Shown: one piece after another, positions 1 to 8,538 of the stretch
How the letters are laid out: each line of letters opens with the position of its first letter
How positions within the stretch are numbered: the first letter of the stretch is position 1
Assembly: GCF_001672295.1 (NCBI RefSeq)
Contig: NZ_JXMS01000035.1
Location: 1-36,135, forward strand
Origin: Halodesulfovibrio spirochaetisodalis
GTDB taxonomy: Bacteria; Desulfobacterota; Desulfovibrionia; Desulfovibrionales; Desulfovibrionaceae
Length of the DNA stretch: 36,135 nucleotides
Direction of reading: 5' to 3'
Made by a program: the position numbers and the translations under genes
Notes under the pieces: generated by a model
Database searches by the model: none
What the model saw: only the letters and a program-made list of their open reading frames with translations
Told to the model about the DNA's origin: nothing

Positions 1-528
1 ATACTGCTATAAATTTTAAATAATTATTTCTCTCTCATTAGTAGTGATCTAATAGATTGATAATCTTTACTTAATAAATAGCAGTGTAATGGATAAAAGA
101 ATAATGTATTGTTTTTTATTGCAAATAGAACACAACAGGCACGCTACTGTGAGAATGGATCCATATTGATCGTGGTATTTAAGACGAAAAACGAAGAGAC
201 ATATGCCTCGAACATTTTGTTACGTTATTTCTGCTAGTTGTTGTTTGGCAAAGCACTGCGGGCAATAGAACAGATGATGCGGGAGGGGGATGCCGGCAAA
301 ACAGGCACAGTACGCCTGTTTTTTGTGTTTCTAGCGTGCTTAGATAAAAAGAGAAATCCTAGACGTCAGTTGCTTGCTGAGGGATGATAATTCCTGTGTA
401 GAATTGCTTTGCAGAGTCTGGAAAGTTACTGCAAAATACGGCGGGTACAACAAGTACATATCTCGTCGAATTCTCGGTAATGCTGTAAAAGCATTGACCT
501 GCAAGTAATCATATTCTAGGGCGACTGC
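1..528. other. Intergenic region without a supported gene
   Basis: This stretch is AT-rich in its first 240 bases and carries no ORF with a convincing start and ribosome site. It contains one terminator-like hairpin (300-325) and, on the minus strand at 220-330, an open segment resembling a small zinc-ribbon protein but lacking a start codon (see findings). The folC promoter should lie in the last 150 bases; no strong sigma-70 hexamer pair was identified. Confidence 0.6.
300..325 (+). terminator. Rho-independent terminator-like hairpin
   Basis: A 7-bp stem AACAGGC/GCCTGTT with a 7-base loop is followed by a run of six T on the + strand. It may end a transcript entering from the left or a small RNA. 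No coding gene upstream was recognised. Confidence 0.5.
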
Positions 529-1794
529 ATGAGCGAAACAGAACGCATTTTTTTTGCAACGTATGAAGATTTTGAAGCGCATTTATTAAAGCTTGGCCTG
601 TTCCATATGGACTTGGCGCACAGCAGGATTGATGCGGTATTGGAAGAAGCTGAACTGAAACGGCCTGATTATCCGGCTGTTCAGGTTGTGGGTACAAACG
701 GAAAAGGTAGCACAAGTTCGTTCTTATCTGCTTTCGGGCAGGCGACCGGACTGACTGTAGGGTTGTACACTTCCCCGCATTTTGTGACGCCGCGTGAGCG
801 TATTCTTATTAACGGCCAGATGCTGGACGAAGAAGAATGGTGCGATGTAGCTAATGATGTCATGGAGTGCGGCGGCGAGACTCTTACCTATTTTGAGCTT
901 CTCACCGTGATGGCAGTCTTCTTCTTCTCAGATTATGAAGTTGATCTGGCTATTTTTGAAGCAGGGCTTGGCGGCACACATGATGCGACATCAGCCATTG
1001 AACGCGATCTGGTTGTGTTTACCCCGATCGGTCTCGACCATGTGGATGTGCTTGGGCACAGTATAGAAGATATTGCACGGGACAAAGCGGGGGCAATGCG
1101 AAAAGGTTTGACTGCCATTACGCATGTGCAGGAGCAATCCGCCATGAGTGTATTGAAGGAAGAAGCAAAGAACATTGGCGCTATCTTGCTTAAAGCAGAA
1201 GGTACTGTCACCTTGCCGCAAACATCCCGAATTGGGCTGACTGGACAGCACCAGAAGGACAATGCCTTACTTGCACTGGGTGCATTTAGACAGCTTGTAG
1301 ACATGTACGGCTGGACCCCTGCTGATATTATGGACTGGGATGACGTAAAGGAAATCGGTATTGCTGATGCATGGATCGCAGGGCGCTTCCAGCATATTGC
1401 AGCAACGGATTCCCTGCCAAATCTGTATCTTGATGGTGCGCATAATGTACCTGCATTTGATGTGCTGACAGCAACCCTCAAGGAAACAGGGACTGAGCCC
1501 GCAGCTATTATCTTCGGCTGCATGGAGAATAAGGATATTGAAACTCTTGCTCCGAAAGTTCAGTCGCTGACAAAAGGGGCTATTCTGCTTCCGCAGTTTG
1601 TTCAGATGAACCGGGCAGAACCTGCGGCACGTCTTGCCGAACAATTTGATGATCGTACACAGGTCTGCGAGTCATTGCAGGATGCGCTCACTCGTAGTAA
1701 AGAAATAGCAGGAGATAAGCCTGTTTTGCTATGCGGGTCTCTCTATTTACTTGCAGAATTTTTTGCTCTGTATCCGGAATTTTTACAGCGTTAA
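529..1794 (+). CDS. folC: Bifunctional folylpolyglutamate synthase / dihydrofolate synthase
   Basis: This is a cytoplasmic Mur-ligase-superfamily enzyme that adds glutamate to dihydropteroate or tetrahydrofolate with ATP, giving dihydrofolate and polyglutamylated folates. The 421-residue length is normal for FolC. The P-loop GTNGKGST is at residues 55-62, followed by TSPH at 81-84, the family's substrate-loop motif; LDGAHN near residue 302 is the typical C-terminal domain signature. The ATG at 529 follows a weak AGGGCG Shine-Dalgarno. The stop codon lies next to the ribosome site of selA, so the two genes are probably co-transcribed and translationally coupled. folE2 in the same window belongs to the same folate pathway. 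Identification is secure; dual function is inferred from the family. Confidence 0.93.
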   Translation: MSETERIFFATYEDFEAHLLKLGLFHMDLAHSRIDAVLEEAELKRPDYPAVQVVGTNGKGSTSSFLSAFGQATGLTVGLYTSPHFVTPRERILINGQMLDEEEWCDVANDVMECGGETLTYFELLTVMAVFFFSDYEVDLAIFEAGLGGTHDATSAIERDLVVFTPIGLDHVDVLGHSIEDIARDKAGAMRKGLTAITHVQEQSAMSVLKEEAKNIGAILLKAEGTVTLPQTSRIGLTGQHQKDNALLALGAFRQLVDMYGWTPADIMDWDDVKEIGIADAWIAGRFQHIAATDSLPNLYLDGAHNVPAFDVLTATLKETGTEPAAIIFGCMENKDIETLAPKVQSLTKGAILLPQFVQMNRAEPAARLAEQFDDRTQVCESLQDALTRSKEIAGDKPVLLCGSLYLLAEFFALYPEFLQR

Positions 1795-1804
1795 GGAGCT
1801 GTGT

Positions 1805-3211
1805 GTGTCTATTCTTTTCCGCGCGTTGCCGTCTGTAGATAAAGTACTTGATGCCCTTACTGCTTCAGGGGAATTTGCGAATGTCCCCCGTTCTATTGTG
1901 CGTGAACATGTGAACGGATTTCTTGATGTCTGCCGTGAAGAAATTCGTGCTGAAGTCATCCTTGAGCCGGAACAACTGGCACTGGAAAACATTCTTCCAC
2001 GCATGAAAGCCTACATTCGTGCGCAGTCCCGTCCGCATTTCAGACGGGTACTGAATGGAACCGGCGTTGTGGTGCATACTAACCTTGGACGTTCTCTCCT
2101 TGCAGAGTCTGCGGTTGAAGCTGTGACCGAAGCATGTGCGCATTATTCGAATCTGGAATTTGATCTTGCCACAGGTGAACGCGGGAGCCGTTACAGCCAT
2201 GTAGAAGAACTGCTTTGTCAGGTCTGCGGTGCTGAAGCAGGACTTGTGGTGAACAATAATGCTGCGGCGGTATTGCTTGTGCTCGATACCTTATGCAAAG
2301 GGAAAGAGGTTCCTGTTTCACGCGGGCAACTGGTTGAAATCGGCGGCAGTTTCCGTATTCCGGAAGTTATGGAAAAGAGTGGAGCCACGTTGCGAGAAGT
2401 GGGGGCGACCAACCGTACGCATGTAAAAGATTATGAGCAGGTCATTGGTGAAGAAACCGGTGCGCTGCTGCGCGTGCATACCTCCAATTACCGTATTGTT
2501 GGTTTCCACAAAGAGGTTACGCTGGAAGAGATGGTTGCCTTGGGTAACAAGCATGATCTTCCTGTAATTGAAGATTTGGGAAGCGGCAGTTTTACAGATT
2601 TTTCTTCCCTGCGCATCGGTGAGGAGCCGACTGTGCAGCAGGTTGTCGGAGCCGGTGCGGATGTTGTTACCTTCTCCGGTGACAAAGTTCTTGGTGGACC
2701 TCAGGCGGGGATTATCGTCGGTAAAAAGAAATATATCGACATGATTAAACGTAATCCGATGAACCGTGCGTTGCGTATTGATAAAATGACGCTTGCCGCT
2801 CTGGAAGCCACCATGCGTTTGTACCGCGAGCCGGAACTGGCACGCACAGAAATCCCAACTCTTTCTATGATGTTTGCAGATCAGCCTTCGTTAAAGCAAC
2901 GTGCGCGTCGTCTTGCTAACAGAATCAAAAAAGCATTCGGTGATCAGGTGAAGGTTGCCGTTCTGGATGGAAATTCCCGTGTAGGCGGTGGTTCCTTCCC
3001 TGAGCGGGATTTGCCAACAACGCTTGTGGCGATTACGCCGTCTTTAGTGTCGGAAACAGCTCTTAAAAAAGCACTGCTTGATACTGATCCGCCGCTGGTT
3101 GGGAGAATTGAGCATCAGGCATTCTGTTTAGATCCGCGCACCTTGACCGATAAAGAATTTGCACTGGTTATCGAAGCGCTTAAGCAGGCACTGCAGACCC
3201 TTTCAAAATAA
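1805..3211 (+). CDS. selA: L-seryl-tRNA(Sec) selenium transferase
   Basis: SelA is a PLP enzyme that converts seryl-tRNA(Sec) to selenocysteyl-tRNA(Sec) using selenophosphate. The product has 468 residues, close to E. coli SelA. The PLP-binding lysine is K294 in the motif FSGDKVLGGPQAG; the upstream block NGTGVVVHTNLGRS (84-97) is a family hallmark. I chose GTG at 1805 because AAGGAG at 1793-1798 lies six bases upstream; the in-frame ATG at 1751 lies inside folC and has no ribosome site. Only 10 bases separate it from folC. SelA implies selenoproteins in the genome, common in sulfate reducers (formate dehydrogenases, [NiFeSe] hydrogenase). No selB or selC is in the window. Confidence 0.95.
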   Translation: MSILFRALPSVDKVLDALTASGEFANVPRSIVREHVNGFLDVCREEIRAEVILEPEQLALENILPRMKAYIRAQSRPHFRRVLNGTGVVVHTNLGRSLLAESAVEAVTEACAHYSNLEFDLATGERGSRYSHVEELLCQVCGAEAGLVVNNNAAAVLLVLDTLCKGKEVPVSRGQLVEIGGSFRIPEVMEKSGATLREVGATNRTHVKDYEQVIGEETGALLRVHTSNYRIVGFHKEVTLEEMVALGNKHDLPVIEDLGSGSFTDFSSLRIGEEPTVQQVVGAGADVVTFSGDKVLGGPQAGIIVGKKKYIDMIKRNPMNRALRIDKMTLAALEATMRLYREPELARTEIPTLSMMFADQPSLKQRARRLANRIKKAFGDQVKVAVLDGNSRVGGGSFPERDLPTTLVAITPSLVSETALKKALLDTDPPLVGRIEHQAFCLDPRTLTDKEFALVIEALKQALQTLSK

Positions 3212-3248
3212 ATATTCCCATAGCATGCTGTGGGTAGGAGATATTTCT

Positions 3249-4637
3249 ATGACCTCTACAAAATTGACCAGCGAGCCGAAAAACTGCTGGGAAGTGTATT
3301 CTAGCGACAGCGACCTTGCAGCAATGGACTCCCTTGCTGCGCGTTATGTTGAATTTCTTTCTACCTGCAAAACTGAGCGCGAGACCATTGCTTACGCAGT
3401 ACAGCGTCTTGAAGAAGCAGGATTTTCAACGGATGCTTCCACAGGAAAATACTACACCATTCTACATGATAAAACCTTGTTTGTTGCCCGTAAGGGGACA
3501 AAGTCATTAGCGGAAGGCGTGCATCTTATCGGTGCTCATGCGGATACTCCGCGTGTCGATTTCAAACAGCACCCACTGTATGAAACCTGCGCTGTCGCAC
3601 AGGCAAAGACGCACTACTACGGTGGTATTCGTAAATACCAGTGGCTTTCCCGTCCGTTGGCATTGCACGGTGTTGTCATAAAAGAAAATGGTGAAAAAGT
3701 TATTGTGAATATTGGGGAAGATGCCACTGATCCGGTATTCACAATTGCAGATCTTTTGCCGCACCTTGCACAAGATCAGTCCAAAAAGGTTCTTGCAGAA
3801 GCATTTGAAGCAGAAAAGCTGAACATCATTCTTGCCCATCGTCCGGTTGAAGGCGAAGAGGAAGAAGATAAGGATGCACCGAAAGACAAAATTAAACAGC
3901 GTGTGCTGAACATTCTGCACGATAAATACGGTATTGATGAAGAAGACCTGTACTCTTCCGAATTACAGGCAGTACCGGCAGGCCCAGCCCGTATGGTTGG
4001 TCTGGATGAATCCATCATCGGCGGCTACGGTCAGGATGACCGCATCTGCTGTTTTGCAGCACTGGAAGCATTGCTTGAAACCGGAGCACCTGAGAACACG
4101 CAGGTTGTTGTTCTGTGGGATAAAGAAGAGATCGGTTCAGAAGGTTCCACCGGTGCCAAATCCCGTTTCTTTGAATACTGCATTGAAGACATCATTGAAG
4201 CATGGAACCCGAATGTACGGTTCCGTCAGGTAATGCTGGCGACACGTGCGCTGTCTTCTGATGTGCACGGCGCAATGGATCCTGACTATCAGGAAGTACA
4301 TGAAAAACTGAACTCTGCGACACTTGGGTACGGTCCGTGTTTCTGCAAATTCACAGGGCATCGTGGTAAGTATGAAGCAAACGACGCGCATCCTGAATAC
4401 CTTGGCTGGCTGCGTGGTGTTATGAACTCTGCAGGTGTGCCGTGGCAGATGGCTGAGCTTGGCAAAGTGGATCATGGTGGCGGTGGTACCGTTGCAATGT
4501 ATCTTGCCATGTACGGTATGAACATTGTGGACTTTGGTCCGGGGCTGCTGGCAATGCACAGCCCGTTCGAACTGGCAAGCAAAGCGGATTTATACGCAAC
4601 AGTGAAAGCATTTTCTGCTTTCCTCGAAGCTAAATAA
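3249..4637 (+). CDS. M18-family aminopeptidase (aspartyl aminopeptidase-like)
   Basis: This is a 462-residue cytosolic dinuclear zinc aminopeptidase of clan MH, releasing N-terminal residues from peptides. Visible motifs are GAHADTPRVD (metal ligands H97 and D99), WDKEEIGSEGS (catalytic and metal Glu pair), DVHGAMDP, and the C-terminal GKVDHGGGGT with the last His ligand. An acidic insert rich in Glu and Asp is near residues 202-215. ATG 3249 is chosen because AGGAG at 3236-3240 lies eight bases upstream; the longer frame overlapping selA has no ribosome site. It lies 37 bases after selA, probably as the last gene of folC-selA-pep, and is followed at once by a terminator. Substrate preference (acidic or broad) cannot be read from sequence. 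Confidence 0.88.
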   Translation: MTSTKLTSEPKNCWEVYSSDSDLAAMDSLAARYVEFLSTCKTERETIAYAVQRLEEAGFSTDASTGKYYTILHDKTLFVARKGTKSLAEGVHLIGAHADTPRVDFKQHPLYETCAVAQAKTHYYGGIRKYQWLSRPLALHGVVIKENGEKVIVNIGEDATDPVFTIADLLPHLAQDQSKKVLAEAFEAEKLNIILAHRPVEGEEEEDKDAPKDKIKQRVLNILHDKYGIDEEDLYSSELQAVPAGPARMVGLDESIIGGYGQDDRICCFAALEALLETGAPENTQVVVLWDKEEIGSEGSTGAKSRFFEYCIEDIIEAWNPNVRFRQVMLATRALSSDVHGAMDPDYQEVHEKLNSATLGYGPCFCKFTGHRGKYEANDAHPEYLGWLRGVMNSAGVPWQMAELGKVDHGGGGTVAMYLAMYGMNIVDFGPGLLAMHSPFELASKADLYATVKAFSAFLEAK

Positions 4638-4644
4638 TATGACT

Positions 4645-4675
4645 AAGCGATGGGACATGTTTCCATCGCTTTTTG
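4645..4675 (+). terminator. Terminator of the folC-selA-aminopeptidase unit
   Basis: A 9-bp stem AAGCGATGG/CCATCGCTT is followed by a T-rich tract, beginning eight bases after the aminopeptidase stop. Confidence 0.85.
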
Positions 4676-4708
4676 TTTTTGAAGAGTTTTTTGAAGCAGC
4701 CTGTTGTT

Positions 4709-5014
4709 GCCTCTGGTGGGTCTTCGACGAGCAGGAGGGCGTTGCCCCTTGCACCCCCACAAGGGGACGCGTCCCCTTGACCCCAGCTATACGCGAATCT
4801 TTCCGTTATGTATGATGTTGGATGCCGCGTATGAGCTACCTTTCCGTGACGAGAGAAAAAGCCTGCCCTTCAGGTAATGGGTAGTCTAATGACTAGAAAG
4901 GTAGTGAAGCAAATGCTGTGGGGTTCATCAAAAAAACGAGCTGGCATCGTGAATAAAAGTTTTTGGAGAGTCCAGAGAAGCCTTTTTCAAAAAGGTTCTC
5001 TGACCGCCGGAGGC
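4709..5014. repeat. MITE-like intergenic element, copy 1 (306 bp)
   Basis: The element starts with GCCTCTGGTGGGTCT (4709-4723) and ends with TGACCGCCGGAGGC (5001-5014), imperfect terminal inverted repeats. Next to the left end is a block with a GGGGACGCGTCCCC palindrome; next to the right end is a long hairpin (AGAGAA..CCTTTTT / AAAAAGG TTCTCT, about 4974-5001). Nested inside are CTACCTTTC and GAAAGGTAG, again inverted. Copy 2 at 10446-10826 has the same order of parts. It carries no transposase. An ORF can be drawn through it but looks spurious. Confidence 0.75.
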
Positions 5015-5121
5015 TTGAAGTCTTCAAAAGCTTCTATAAATCTGGTTAGAAAGAGAGAAGGCGGCGAGCATTGCCGTTATACAATAGGTGCAACATGCAC
5101 AAAGCTGTAAGGAGTTTGGAT

Positions 5122-6303
5122 ATGATAGATTTTATGTTTCACATGCCGACAAAGTTGATTTTCGGCAGCGGCAAGCTGAAAGAACTGGCAAATCCAGAAA
5201 ACGTTCCCGGTAAAAAAGCGTTTATTGTTATCAGCTCCGGCGGTTCCATGATTCGCCACAGCTACCTTACCTTTGTGCAGAATATGCTGAACCATAACGA
5301 CGTGGAAAGCGTGGTGTACAACAAGATTCAGGAAAATCCTGTTCTCGACCACGTCACAGAGGGCGCAAAGCTGGCAAAGCAGCATGGCTGTGATTTTGTT
5401 ATCGGTCTTGGCGGTGGTAGCTCCATAGACTCTGCAAAGTCTATTGCCCTGATGGCAAACAACGACGGCAACTACTGGGATTACATGCAGGCCGGTACAG
5501 GTGGTAAAAAGACGCCTAAAAATCCAGCACTTCCGATTGTTGCTATTCCGACAACAGCAGGTACAGGAACCGAAGCTGACCCGTGGACAGTCATCACCAA
5601 CAGCGAAACCAATGAAAAGATTGGCTGGGGAAATGACTCCACCTATCCAACCCTTTCCATTATCGACCCGTGGTTTACCCTTACTGTGCCGCCAAAAGTA
5701 ACCGCGTTCACCGGTATGGATGCCTTTTTTCATTCCGTAGAAACATATCTTTCTATGCAGCGTCAGCCGACAAGTGATCTGCTGTCACAGCAGGCAGTAC
5801 AGCTTATCAACACTTTCCTGCCGGAAATCGTGAAAGAAGGGCAGAATATCGAAGCGCGTACAATGGTTTCATGGGCTTCAACTGCTGCTGGTGTCTGTCA
5901 GTCACTTTCTTCCTGTATGTCGCTGCATTCAATGGAACATGCGCTTTCAGCGTACTATCCGCAGATTCCGCATGGAGCAGGTCTGATTCTGCTTTCCCGT
6001 GCATACTTCAAACATCTTACCCCGCATATGCCGGAGCGCATGACTGACCTCGCATACTTTATGGACGTAGACGTTGATGCTCTGCCGGAAGAAAAGCGTC
6101 CATTTGCGTTTGTCGATGCACTCGACAAGCTCATCAAAAACATCGGCATGGGTGAGCTCTCCTTAGCCGATTACGGCGTGGAGAAAGAAGACTGCGCTAA
6201 GATGGCAAAGAATGCCATGGAGACAATGGGCGTGCTCTTTACATGCACTCCGGTTGAAATGTCCGAAGAAGAAGTAACAGCAGTCTTTGCTGACTCATTT
6301 TAA
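5122..6303 (+). CDS. Iron-containing alcohol dehydrogenase
   Basis: This is a 393-residue group III (Fe-dependent) NAD(P)H alcohol dehydrogenase, interconverting alcohols and aldehydes. The nucleotide-binding glycine motif GGGSSIDSAK is near residue 96. The metal-site region shows GMDAFFHSVE followed by HSMEHALSAYYPQIPHG, giving the Asp/His/His/His ligand set of the FucO/AdhB family. ATG 5122 has TAAGGAG at 5108-5114. It is monocistronic, between repeat copy 1 and a bidirectional terminator. In Desulfovibrio such enzymes work in ethanol oxidation for sulfate reduction or in fermentation. The exact substrate is not readable; the sequence resembles the butanol/1,3-propanediol dehydrogenase branch. 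Confidence 0.92.
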   Translation: MIDFMFHMPTKLIFGSGKLKELANPENVPGKKAFIVISSGGSMIRHSYLTFVQNMLNHNDVESVVYNKIQENPVLDHVTEGAKLAKQHGCDFVIGLGGGSSIDSAKSIALMANNDGNYWDYMQAGTGGKKTPKNPALPIVAIPTTAGTGTEADPWTVITNSETNEKIGWGNDSTYPTLSIIDPWFTLTVPPKVTAFTGMDAFFHSVETYLSMQRQPTSDLLSQQAVQLINTFLPEIVKEGQNIEARTMVSWASTAAGVCQSLSSCMSLHSMEHALSAYYPQIPHGAGLILLSRAYFKHLTPHMPERMTDLAYFMDVDVDALPEEKRPFAFVDALDKLIKNIGMGELSLADYGVEKEDCAKMAKNAMETMGVLFTCTPVEMSEEEVTAVFADSF

Positions 6304-6369
6304 CAGAACTGCTTTCGTAAGCCTCTCTGAAACTCTTAAGAGTACAGGTGAGGAATAATTTGGAAAATA

Positions 6370-6408
6370 AAAAAGTTCTCATCGTCTTGATGAGAACTTT
6401 TTTTATTT
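6370..6408. terminator. Bidirectional terminator between adh and the XRE regulator
   Basis: A stem GTTCTCATC/GATGAGAAC has A-runs before and T-runs after it, so it can terminate the + strand alcohol dehydrogenase and the - strand regulator. Confidence 0.85.
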
Positions 6409-6475
6409 TTCCATGTTGATGCTGGAGTGGTAAAGGCAAGTTGCTAGTCAACGCAGCCGGTTTGTTGTTTATTTT

Positions 6476-6709
6476 CTAACAAAGGCCAGCCTTGCGTAAA
6501 ATGGTAACACCATCTTTTTGCATTGCATTGCAGATATGGAAAAATTCAACAATATCAAGGCGACGCTCTCTACTCTCAATCTTGGAAATATAAGACTGAG
6601 GCTTACCCAGACTATCCGCAAGTTGCTTTTGGGTTATTCCGGCATGTTTGCGCTCTGCTACGAGTGTGTCGATAACAGCTTTGTACTCAATTGAATGTAT
6701 TGATTTCAC
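6476..6709 (-). CDS. Small XRE-family helix-turn-helix regulator
   Basis: This 77-residue protein is almost entirely a Cro/C1-type HTH domain. The recognition-helix region reads ITQKQLADSLGKPQSYISKIESRERR (spanning about residues 25-50, shown only in part as a motif), the usual XRE pattern ending with a basic patch. The start is GTG at 6709, with GGAGG six bases upstream. A perfect 25-bp palindrome sits 44 bases upstream of the start, which suggests autoregulation. Proteins of this size are chromosomal repressors, antitoxins or phage-type regulators; no toxin partner is adjacent. Its regulon is unknown. Confidence 0.85.
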   Translation of the reverse strand: MKSIHSIEYKAVIDTLVAERKHAGITQKQLADSLGKPQSYISKIESRERRLDIVEFFHICNAMQKDGVTILRKAGLC

Positions 6710-7020
6710 CGCATTCCTCCATATTGATAGAGGGAAGGGTAGGATGTATTTACAAATATCCCAAAATGGGATATTTGAATCAATACTAGTGCATTATTTT
6801 TTGGAAATCCCTACGTGCTAATAAACAATCGCAGTCGTGTAATTACATTACGGTAACTGACTACGCCGCATTACCAAGTTCCCAGTCGTACTCCCTACAT
6901 GACTGGGCATAGTAAAGCCCTTGTTTACACAAGGGCTTTCTTAGATTTGTCGTAGTGTATTGGTAATACAAGATCCCTACCCGATTTTCGGCAGGGATTT
7001 TGTAGCTTATAGTAAGAAAA
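6710..7020. other. Intergenic region with hairpins, no gene
   Basis: Besides the palindrome there are three hairpins: CCCAGTC/GACTGGG (about 6880-6907), AAAGCCCTTG/CAAGGGCTTT (6915-6940) and ATCCCT.CCGA/TCGG.AGGGAT (about 6970-7000). T-tracts are short on both strands, so orientation is unclear. They may end the bioY-bioM transcript or form a short RNA. Confidence 0.5.
6753..6777. promoter_or_regulatory. Perfect palindromic operator candidate for the XRE regulator
   Basis: CAAATATCCCA (6753-6763), three bases, then its exact complement TGGGATATTTG (6767-6777). It overlaps the expected promoter of the - strand regulator gene at 6709. Perfect 11-bp arms fit binding by a dimeric HTH protein. 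Confidence 0.65.
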
Positions 7021-7755
7021 CTATTCCCAAGGCGAAATATTTTGTTCACGTAACCATGAATAGGGCGGTCTGATGCCGTATTGCAGGAGGGTACCAAGCT
7101 GACTGTCGGGTGATCCGGTGCCTTTCAGGTCTCCTTGATGCAGGACGATCATGGAGTCTGCCAGATCAAAGACGGGCTCAAGATCGTGCACAGAGACGAT
7201 CTGGGTGAGTCCTTGTTTCTTGTTTTCCTTCATTATTGAACGCATCTCGAGCATAGCGGGATAGTCCAAGCCTGAGAAAGGTTCGTCCAGCAAAAGAACA
7301 GATGGTGTTGAAAGAAGGGATACAGCAAGGCAGAGCTTTCTTTTTTGTCCGTAGGAAAGTGCATGAACAGGGGACTCCCAATGTTCGAGTAAAGAGAAGC
7401 GCTCTGCCATTGAGCGGCAGGTCGCTTCTGCTTCCACGTCGTTGATCGGGAATGCGAGCATCATGTCTTCAGCAACAGTAGCGCCGATGATTTGTAAGTC
7501 AGCATCTTGCAGAACCAGTGCACTTTGTGCCCGTAACTGCTGTTCATTTCCTTTGGCTTCTACGCCGGCAATATTCAGTGTTCCTTCAGACGGAGTCTGC
7601 AAACCTGAAAGCAGAGAGAACAGGGTTGATTTGCCGCTTCCGTTCACTCCGCACAGGCAGACAAGTTCCCCTTTGCCAATGGTAAAGGACAGCTCGTTAA
7701 GTGCTGGCGAGGTATTGCCACGGTACGTAAAAGAAAGGTTCTCTGCTTTTATCAT
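7021..7755 (-). CDS. bioM: ABC ATPase of a biotin ECF transporter (BioM-like)
   Basis: This 244-residue ATPase powers substrate uptake by the membrane S-component BioY. Walker A GVNGSGKST is at residues 36-44, the signature is LSYGQKRKL, Walker B is VLLLDEPFSGLD, and the switch His is in VSVHDLEP. This is the A-subunit type of energy-coupling-factor transporters (CbiO/EcfA family). Its start overlaps the bioY stop by four bases, so the pair is translationally coupled and the biotin role is inferred from that. No BioN (T-component) gene follows. Cobalt or another vitamin as substrate is less likely because of the BioY partner. Confidence 0.85.
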   Translation of the reverse strand: MIKAENLSFTYRGNTSPALNELSFTIGKGELVCLCGVNGSGKSTLFSLLSGLQTPSEGTLNIAGVEAKGNEQQLRAQSALVLQDADLQIIGATVAEDMMLAFPINDVEAEATCRSMAERFSLLEHWESPVHALSYGQKRKLCLAVSLLSTPSVLLLDEPFSGLDYPAMLEMRSIMKENKKQGLTQIVSVHDLEPVFDLADSMIVLHQGDLKGTGSPDSQLGTLLQYGIRPPYSWLREQNISPWE

Positions 7756-8288
7756 TCCGGCAATAATCCTTGTTTACGCAAAAAGCGTAACGCAACCGTT
7801 GCGGCGGCAACCTTCGCCAGATCTGCCCAGATGAAAGGAACAATGCCAATGGCAGCAGCTTTTGCGTAAGAAATATCCAGAACAAACTTTAAGCGGATAA
7901 ATCCCACAAGGTAGACAAATGCCAGTCCGAGTATTCCCCAGATGAATGGCATGAGAGCGCTTTTGCTGCGTTTCCCGAAACCGGCAAGGTATGCTGTGCC
8001 AATAAAGCCGAGAAGGTAACCGCCAGTAGGGCCGAAAAGAATGGCAAAGCCGGCTTTACCGCCTGCAAAGATTGGGAGTCCGATGGCACCTGCCAGAATG
8101 TAGAGTATCATTGCGGCTGCACCGCTGACAGGGCCGAGAATGAATCCTGCCAGAACGATGAAGAAGGTCTGCAGGGTTACCGGAACCGGGCCGATTGGAA
8201 TCTGGATAAGAGCGCCGACTGCGATAAGAGCGGCAAGCAGTGCAGTCCAGACCTGTGTGTGAAGTCCTTTAAGTGGTGAAGATTGCAT
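7752..8288 (-). CDS. bioY: Biotin transporter substrate-binding component BioY
   Basis: This 178-residue integral membrane protein has six hydrophobic segments. The N-terminal block LLAALIAVGALIQIP, followed by IGPVPVTLQTFFIVLAG, and the GPTGGYLLGF motif near residue 87 are diagnostic for BioY. It captures biotin at the membrane and hands it over with the ATPase encoded immediately downstream. It is first in a two-gene minus-strand operon, divergent from the methyltransferase gene at 8539. I saw no BirA-type operator in the divergent 250 bases, so regulation is unresolved. Confidence 0.93.
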   Translation of the reverse strand: MQSSPLKGLHTQVWTALLAALIAVGALIQIPIGPVPVTLQTFFIVLAGFILGPVSGAAAMILYILAGAIGLPIFAGGKAGFAILFGPTGGYLLGFIGTAYLAGFGKRSKSALMPFIWGILGLAFVYLVGFIRLKFVLDISYAKAAAIGIVPFIWADLAKVAAATVALRFLRKQGLLPE

Positions 8289-8538
8289 ACGTATCCTTAC
8301 AAATGGTGCCCGAAGATACGGGCAGGGTGTGTCTGTGTGTGCACTTTGTACGGCAAAGTGCTGTGCAGGGATAACCTGCTGAAAGCTATACTAACGGGGA
8401 TATGCAAAGGTCACAAGTATGACTAGGCAAACATGGATTGCATATATGTGCAGTTTCGGACAGGTGTCTTTTGTAGACGGATGAAACAAGGTGCGTTATT
8501 GAACGTTTTTCTGCAAAACTCAATGGTAGTTTTAAGTA

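Noticed and set aside
4877-5110. 77-codon + strand ORF
   Set aside because: It runs through repeat copy 1 and its hairpins and has no ribosome site; protein composition is unlike the neighbours.
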